Assembly: GCF_029867415.1 (NCBI RefSeq) | Contig: NC_081182.1 | Coordinates: 6,921,213-6,985,212 of the forward strand | Length of the DNA stretch: 64,000 bases | Reading direction: 5' to 3' | Source: Vicia villosa | Taxonomy: Eukaryota; Streptophyta; Magnoliopsida; Fabales; Fabaceae | In this document: positions 58,337 through 64,000 of the stretch, piece by piece | Position numbering within the stretch: position 1 is the stretch's first letter | How the letters are laid out: every line of letters begins with the position of its first letter | The notes under the pieces: generated by a model | Seen by the model: the letters and a program-made list of their open reading frames with translations, nothing else | Told to the model about the DNA's origin: nothing | Databases searched by the model: none | Position numbers and translations under genes: made by a program

Positions 58337-58673
58337 CTAGCACACAAGTGAAATAACAAGAAAAATAATAATAATAAAAAAATCAAAATTAAAAAACTAT
58401 TGCAATAACAAAATCTAAAATAAAGTAACTAACTAAAAATCTAAAAAAAAGGCACTAAACTAAAAAATCTAAACTAGAGTAACTAACAAAAAAATTCTAA
58501 AATAAATGAACTAAACTAAAAATCTAAAATTGAGTAACTAAACAAAAAATCTAAAATTAAGTAAATAACTAAAAAATCTAAAATTAAGTAAATAGCTAAA
58601 AATAATATAACTAAAAATAAGGAAATAACTCAAAAATAAAAAACTATTGCAATGCGTGCAATATTGACACCAA
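58337..58673 (-). other. Element C leader
   Basis: A-rich, built of about ten variants of AACTAAAAAATCTAAAAT, an irregular short tandem repeat. Non-coding. Confidence 0.7.
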
Positions 58674-58691
58674 TCCCCGGCAACGGCGCCA
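58674..58691 (-). promoter_or_regulatory. Primer-binding site of element C (tRNA-Asp type)
   Basis: Same 18-mer as in element B, three bases from the LTR. Confidence 0.85.
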
Positions 58692-58694
58692 ATT

Positions 58695-59863
58695 TGTTGA
58701 AAGTATTATTGGGTAAATATTTTCGGTAATATATCGTATCCACAGGGATTGGTTAATATCACTGCCGTTCTATAGTTGTTTATTTTGAGTTAGGAAAATT
58801 GAGTTGGTTTGTTTTATAATTCTAATAATATCAAAAGTAAACAATAAATTAAAAGCGAGTAATGAACTGTTGTTAACGATTAGAGAAATATGTTGAACCT
58901 TAGGGTTCATCAACCTATTCCTATACAATTATCAATTAATTCACAATTGAACAATCTTTTGACTCATTATCTTCACTTATCCTCAAATAAGATTCCATGT
59001 CTGCAAATCAAATTAGATAACCTTTACCGGTATGAGATTCGATCTCTCCAAATATCAATAACGATAATAGTAATTAAGAACGATAATTATGAAAACCCAA
59101 TTACAATTCCATCTCTGCAAATTGCAATTGAATCAATATAGTAACCTAGGGCAAAAGTTAAATCCTTTCTTTCGATCAAAGATTCAACGATAATTTAAGA
59201 ATAAAAACAAGATTTCTTATTGATAATGAATTCAAATAATTGTTCACAGGAATTAATTAATGGTATTGTATATTCATAGGTTAACTACTACCTTAGATTC
59301 AACAAGAGGGGTTTAGCTCTCCATAGACATGAAGAACACACAAAGATTAATGGAAGAATTCATCTTCATCAAAGGAATGTCTTCGCTTGATAGAGAATTG
59401 GTCTTCAATTGATGCTTGTGGCTGCACCTTCAGATTGCTCTCCTAATTTCGCTCTTCACAAAAGTTATTTTTCTCTTGGAAGCTAGGGCTTTTAAATAGA
59501 AGTTTTGGGCTTTTAACGCCGAGGCCGCGGTGTGGCATCGGACTGGCGCGGCGCGCTTCAAAACAGATATATTTTCGCGGCGCGCTCTAGGACTCTCGCG
59601 GCGCGCTCTTTGCAATTTCCACCTTTTTCTTCTGCCTTTGAGACTTCCAGCTCTCTTTCCTCCTCATGTTCTTCTCAAGCTTCAATTCAGCTCTAAACCT
59701 GCAACAATAACACCCACAAGTGATTCGATTTGCTTTACGCACGAACTAAACTTGTTCAGTTCAATTCTTAATAAAAACCTATGGATTTATCACAATTTGC
59801 ATTAGTTTAGAGAAGAAATCACTTATATTAACACATGAATTTACCATTAATTTACTCCTAACA
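58695..59863 (-). mobile_element. Element C 5' LTR
   Basis: 1,169 bp. Relative to the 3' LTR two changes hit CpGs of the GC-box block (GCGGTGTGG for GCGGCGCGG). Confidence 0.92.
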
Positions 59864-59868
59864 ACCAT
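59864..59868. repeat. Target site duplication of element C, right
   Basis: ACCAT, matching 54408-54412. Confidence 0.9.
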
Positions 59869-60601
59869 TAACAAGAGATTAAGGGTGATCAAGTCCTCAA
59901 TTTGTCAATAGATATCCAACAATCATAATGGAGTATAACCATCATTAATGACTACAACGGTGTTCCTCTAAACTTATACTTACTAAAAGTACCATACTTC
60001 AACAATTTCCAAGATCATCCGAACACGCTAACACCAACGTCTTGTAGCTACATACTACTACACATCCTATGATAATATCCAATCAAAATTCCTTTATGCT
60101 TTCATCAACACTTCATATCCTTGAAATCCTATTCTTCGCATTCCCAACAACTTCAACAACTCTTATAATTACTTACTAATAATCCAAAACAAGATCTACA
60201 ACAATTCGTCACTTACTCATTGTTCTTTCGGCAACAACTTACACAATAGCCACTCAAATAAAAACTTCTTAGTCCATTAACAACATAGACTCCATCTTAT
60301 AACAATTATCCTTTTTTTCCAAGACACTCCAACTTGTTCGATAACTAAAATCTTAAATCCATGATACCTTCGAATTCAGGAAACAACAAAGCTTCAACAT
60401 CACTTGCACTATCGCCAACTACAACACACCAACATCCTACAACTGAATATATTCGATAAGCACCGCTTCTCCCCCGCTTAGCTTCAAACTCACACTTGCA
60501 ACAAAAAACTAGAAAGCAACAATTACCGACAATGTTTCACACACTTGTCGCGTATAGAGAAATAAACAACAATAGACAACATTGGCCGGACAGATCGACC
60601 T
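59869..60601 (-). other. Internal part of chromovirus-like element, right of C
   Basis: Non-coding, rich in CAACAA and AACTTC words. With 54177-54407 it makes an internal region of about 1 kb, far too short for a complete chromovirus. Confidence 0.45.
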
Positions 60602-60613
60602 GCTCTGATACCA
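60602..60613 (-). promoter_or_regulatory. Primer-binding site, initiator tRNA-Met type
   Basis: The minus strand reads TGGTATCAGAGC, followed at 60618 by the LTR end TGTAACACCCC (plus strand). Confidence 0.75.
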
Positions 60614-60617
60614 CTAA

Positions 60618-61924
60618 TGTAACACCCCATTTTCTACCCGGTAATTATAACAAAACCAGAGTGTGGAAAATTTTAAACATCATACACGAGGCATTACATT
60701 TTTAACTTAAATCCACAAATAACCTGTATTTCATTTATCTTTGATACATAGCATTCGGTATCTACAACTTTAAAATTATAATTCATACATAAGTTTATTC
60801 AACTAAATCAAACTTCAACTTATAATTATTCATCAACTTTTATTCAACTAAAAACGACTTAAACCACAGTAATTACTTCTTATTATTCAACTTGGATTTC
60901 AACAGCTATAATAATAACACGACAACAAAACAACAAATACAATTATGATCCCATCCCGAGTGCTACGTATCAGAGCAAGACACCAACTCGACTAACAGCA
61001 ACTAAAGACTTCATAAAATCACTTCAAAACTTCCACTGCTATCTTGAGTACCTCTCCATTTCCCATGGTAGGGAAACATCATTCAGAAGGGGTAAGATAT
61101 CGAAAAATATAAACAAAAGTATGATAATTAATATATTAGATCAGATCATACAATTATAACAACCATCAACAACAACAATTATCACAATAATTATTTTAAC
61201 TATTTTAACTATATCAACAAAAACTTCACAACGACGCAAAAATGAGACATAAACTATGCAAATGCATGTGGTACCATTTGGAGCAGAACTCCCAACTTAA
61301 ACATATGCTAGGTTATCGAGGCATTTCACCAAGGCATAAGCCTTCAACGTGGTGCCATTAAGGCCAAGACATAAGCCTTCAACTTTTCAACATGGTGCCA
61401 TCAAGGCCAACTTAATCATGCAGTGTATGCCATGCGACTTCAACTTCAAGAACAAATACACAACAATACAACAACAACATCAACACACGACAACAACAAA
61501 ACAACAACTTAAACATGCATCAACTGCATCAACTTAAATCAACATTGGTCATCAGACCTGCAACTCAAACATGTCCATAAATCGGTACAATTCAACTGAT
61601 CAACAACAACTTATAATCAACAACATCTCAACAACAACGACATTATTTAACAACAACAAAATCAACAAGAAATATTCAGAATAACACATTCAATAACAAC
61701 TCATCAACAACACAATTCCATCAACCGGAATAATTCAACTGCACCTGCAAATCACATTATTCGACATAATATTCAACAAAACAACCAACCACAATTATCT
61801 ACTCGCATACACGAACTACCCCGTAAATTTTCATTCGATTCCGAGCAACTAAATCGACCGAGAATGTATTACATGGCTATATGAATATGAAGCAGTTAAA
61901 TATATATGTTTATATGATATCGAT

Positions 61925-61991
<67 letters not shown>

Positions 61992-62281
61992 TGGATTTTC
62001 ATCTAATTCATCCTAATTTTCCACAGAACCATTCAAAATCGACAATTTTGGCAACACAGCTATCAAAACCAATTCAACAATTTAGCAACATCGCAATAAT
62101 TCATATACCCTAATCCCACATACCAATTATCATAATCCCGGTTATAAGAATCGAACCCCATCCTTACCTTGGATTGGAGATCGTATCTAATATCCGATCG
62201 AGTGCAAGCCTTTGCCCTCTTTGCCTTTTCCCTGAAATTAACGATCAACTTTTCCTCTGCCAAAACCCCGCTCCTCTTTAT
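60618..62281 (-). mobile_element. Chromovirus (Tekay-like) LTR, 3' part of a 5' LTR
   Basis: Begins TGTAACACCCCATTTTCTAC beside the primer site. It contains long AACAACAA tracts, an (AT)n run at 61930-61988, and at 62150-62260 a CCTTACCTTGGATTGGAG block. The opposite LTR terminus is missing; the 151-bp inverted arm starts instead. Confidence 0.55.
61930..61988. repeat. (AT)n microsatellite, about 29 units
   Basis: Uninterrupted AT run. Confidence 0.95.
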
Positions 62282-62432
62282 CCCCTAGGTACGTGGTTCA
62301 ATTCCTGCGGAAGGCAAACACAATATTTCCTGGGCAGCCGATAAGCGGACCTAGGGGGAGTATTGATTAAGCTGGTAACATGCTCGGTTGGCCGACACGG
62401 TTGATGCGTGTAGCGGATATCGGGGTGTTACA
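62282..62432. repeat. 151-bp inverted repeat arm, right (also SINE-like unit 3, 5'-truncated)
   Basis: Reverse complement of 52872-53022 at about 97%. Read on the plus strand, it has GGTTCAATTCC (a B-box with one change) and ends CGGGGTGTTACA. No A-box upstream. Confidence 0.9.
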
Positions 62433-62437
62433 GAGCA
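62433..62437. repeat. GAGCA direct repeat, right
   Basis: Matches 52867-52871. Confidence 0.6.
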
Positions 62438-62585
62438 CAATTTTGAATAAGTCTCGCCAAACAATATTATGGGGTTAATATTATAATTGTTTTTATTTAT
62501 TATAATGAATAATTTTTGAAAAATAACACGTGACTCCGTACACAAAAGGGGTGAATGGTGGAGGTGGGTGACACCAGATCCATAC
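62438..62585. other. Unassigned flank
   Basis: AT-rich, no feature recognised; it ends where LINE coding similarity starts. Confidence 0.3.
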
Positions 62586-63891
62586 ACCTTATTATGGCAG
62601 CTTTTGAGGAGTTTTCATGCTCAACGTGATTGATTGTAAATCCTACAAAACACAAGGTTTACTATGGTAATATTGATGACAAGACAAAGCTGGAGATAAT
62701 TTTTTTGACAAAGTTTAATGAAGGTCCTCTCCCATTCAGATATCTTAGAGTGCCACTAACTAGTAAGAAACTCTCTGTGTATCATTGTATGTTATTAGTT
62801 GATAAAATAGTAGAAAGGGTGAAACATTGGAGTGTAAGGTTTCTTAGTTATGCATGCAGAATGCAACTAATCAAGAGTATGATATTTGCAATTACTAACT
62901 ATTGGATGCAGTGTGTAACCTTTATGTGGAGTGGTGGAAAGATAATTACAAAGAAGTTTTTGGTGGCTTGGCACAAGGTCTATACTTCCGAAAACCAGGG
63001 CAACCTGAACATTATATCCATCCAGGAATATAATAAAGCTAACTTAATCAAACTCTTGTGGAATCTCAGTGGAAAATTTGATAGCCTTTGAATCAAATAG
63101 GTACATTGTTACTACATAAAAATGATAATATAATGGTTTTTCCCATTAGAAGAACATGATCTTGGATAATGAGAACCATTTTGAAACAAAGACACTTGCT
63201 GCAATAGAGACAACTTTGGCAATCTGCAACTTGAGAATACATTTCAAACTAGGAAGATGTATTTAATTTTAAAGGAGCCCCGCCAAATTGTTCAGTGGAG
63301 GAAGATAGTCTGTAACAATTTGGCTAGACCAAGAGCCATCTTTGGGCTTTGGATGGCTTGTTATGATAGGCTGACATTGACAACAAAGGAGAGATTGCAT
63401 AAATTTGGCATAATTGAAAATGATAAATGTTGTTTCTGTGAGCAACAACAAACTCTGCAAAACCTGTTGTTTGACTGTTCAAATATGAGAAGTATATGGC
63501 TAAAGGTATTAGAATGGTTGCACATCAAGCATATACCAGGAGGTTGGCACAAATAACTCTAATGGATCATGACAGGATGCAAAGGGAAAGGTTGGATGGC
63601 AAAAGTTTTGAAGTGTGCTTTTACTCAAACTATTTTATGAATGTTGGAAATATAAGAATTCTTATTATTTTGGAAACACAAATAGCAACACCAACATACG
63701 GGATTACATTATAGATATCATTGTATATAGAACATGGGCCAAGCCTAAGTTAAGATATCACATTGTAAATTTAATGATGCCTTAGTTAGAAGGTTTTTCG
63801 TGTTTGTAGGTTTTGGTTAGGCTGAATCTTGAAGATCGCCTTGTTTGTAACTGTTTTGATTCAATATCAATTTATATTTGATTCTAAAAAA
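62586..63891 (+). pseudogene. 5'-truncated L1-type LINE: end of reverse transcriptase, zf-RVT domain, 3' end
   Basis: Similarity starts at about 62586 inside RT (AAFEEFS, stop, LIVNPTKHKVYYG), then PFRYLRVPLTSKKLSVYHC and MQLIKSMIFAITNYWMQC (62630-63091). The zf-RVT part at 63257-63556 has QWRKIVCNNLARPRAIFGLW and CCFC...LLFDCSNMRSIW. In another frame it ends with YKNSYYFGNTN and YRTWAKPKLRYH at about 63640-63760, and a stop near 63787. A short 3' UTR and a run of A (63884-63890) follow. At least four stops or shifts, so it is dead. The 5' truncation is usual for LINE insertion. Confidence 0.85.
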
Positions 63892-64000
63892 ATCATTGAT
63901 TTAAAACAAAATCATTTTCGAAATGAGAATTTAAAAATATTTTATTAAAAAACGTTAGAATAAGCAGGACAAAAATTGAAGTAACGAAATTCAATAGAAA
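63892..64000. other. Unassigned AT-rich flank
   Basis: No feature seen. Confidence 0.3.

Larger units (their letters stand above)
54413..59863 (-). mobile_element. Non-autonomous Athila-derived LTR retrotransposon C
   Basis: 5,451 bp flanked by ACCAT. LTRs of 1,168 and 1,169 bp differ at about seven sites. Asp-type primer site at 58674-58691, PPT at 55581. The only frame of size is a 373-codon Gag-linker piece. It lacks capsid, protease, RT and integrase. It has the same LTR family as A and B. It is probably mobilised by an autonomous Athila-like element outside the window. Confidence 0.92.

Noticed and set aside
63496..63714. 72-codon frame after the LINE zf-RVT domain
   Set aside because: The correct LINE continuation is in another frame (YKNSYYFGNTN..), so this frame is a shadow.

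Overview
This window is plant nuclear heterochromatin made almost entirely of nested transposable elements. I see no host gene, no rRNA and no tRNA gene. Two features point to a large-genome legume, most likely tribe Fabeae (pea, vetch or lentil type): a Tat/Ogre-type Ty3/gypsy element with 4-kb LTRs and an intron between protease and reverse transcriptase, and a SIRE/Maximus-like copia LTR. The species is inference.

Layout. (1) 1-992 is part of a copia LTR, followed by 993-1966, a diverged fragment of the same Ogre-type LTR found at 32.5-52.9 kb. (2) 1967-3492 plus 21125-about 23690 is one minus-strand Athila-like element (A). It is split by a plus-strand Ogre-type element (O1, 3493-21124), whose two LTRs differ at about ten positions. 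O1 keeps protease, a splice-phase-compatible intron, and an unbroken RT/RNase H/integrase frame, but nearly all of gag is missing. (3) 23830-32000 holds copia remnants flanking a complete minus-strand Athila-derived element (B, 24469-31169, target duplication GTAAC) that encodes only Gag and protease. (4) 32503-52863 is a tandem array, LTR-internal-LTR-internal-LTR, of a non-autonomous minus-strand Ogre-type element (O2) with an 8,386-bp period. (5) 52872-62432 is bounded by 151-bp inverted repeats and GAGCA direct repeats. It contains a hAT-type MITE, SINE-like units, chromovirus (Tekay-like) LTR pieces and a second Athila-derived non-autonomous element (C, 54413-59863, target duplication ACCAT) carrying only the Gag-to-protease linker. 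(6) 62586-63891 is a 5'-truncated L1-type LINE.

How the parts may work together. O1 and O2 share the same unusual primer-binding sequence, the same PPT and LTR start, and the same C-x8-H-x4-C Gag knuckle remnant. O1 could therefore supply polymerase to O2, while Gag would have to come from elsewhere. B and C share an Asp-type primer site, LTRs and PPT with A, and look like parasites of an autonomous Athila. The most unusual structure is a six-copy hairpin repeat in the O2 internal region whose stem arms change in a compensated way from copy to copy (36321-36571, repeated at 44707-44957).
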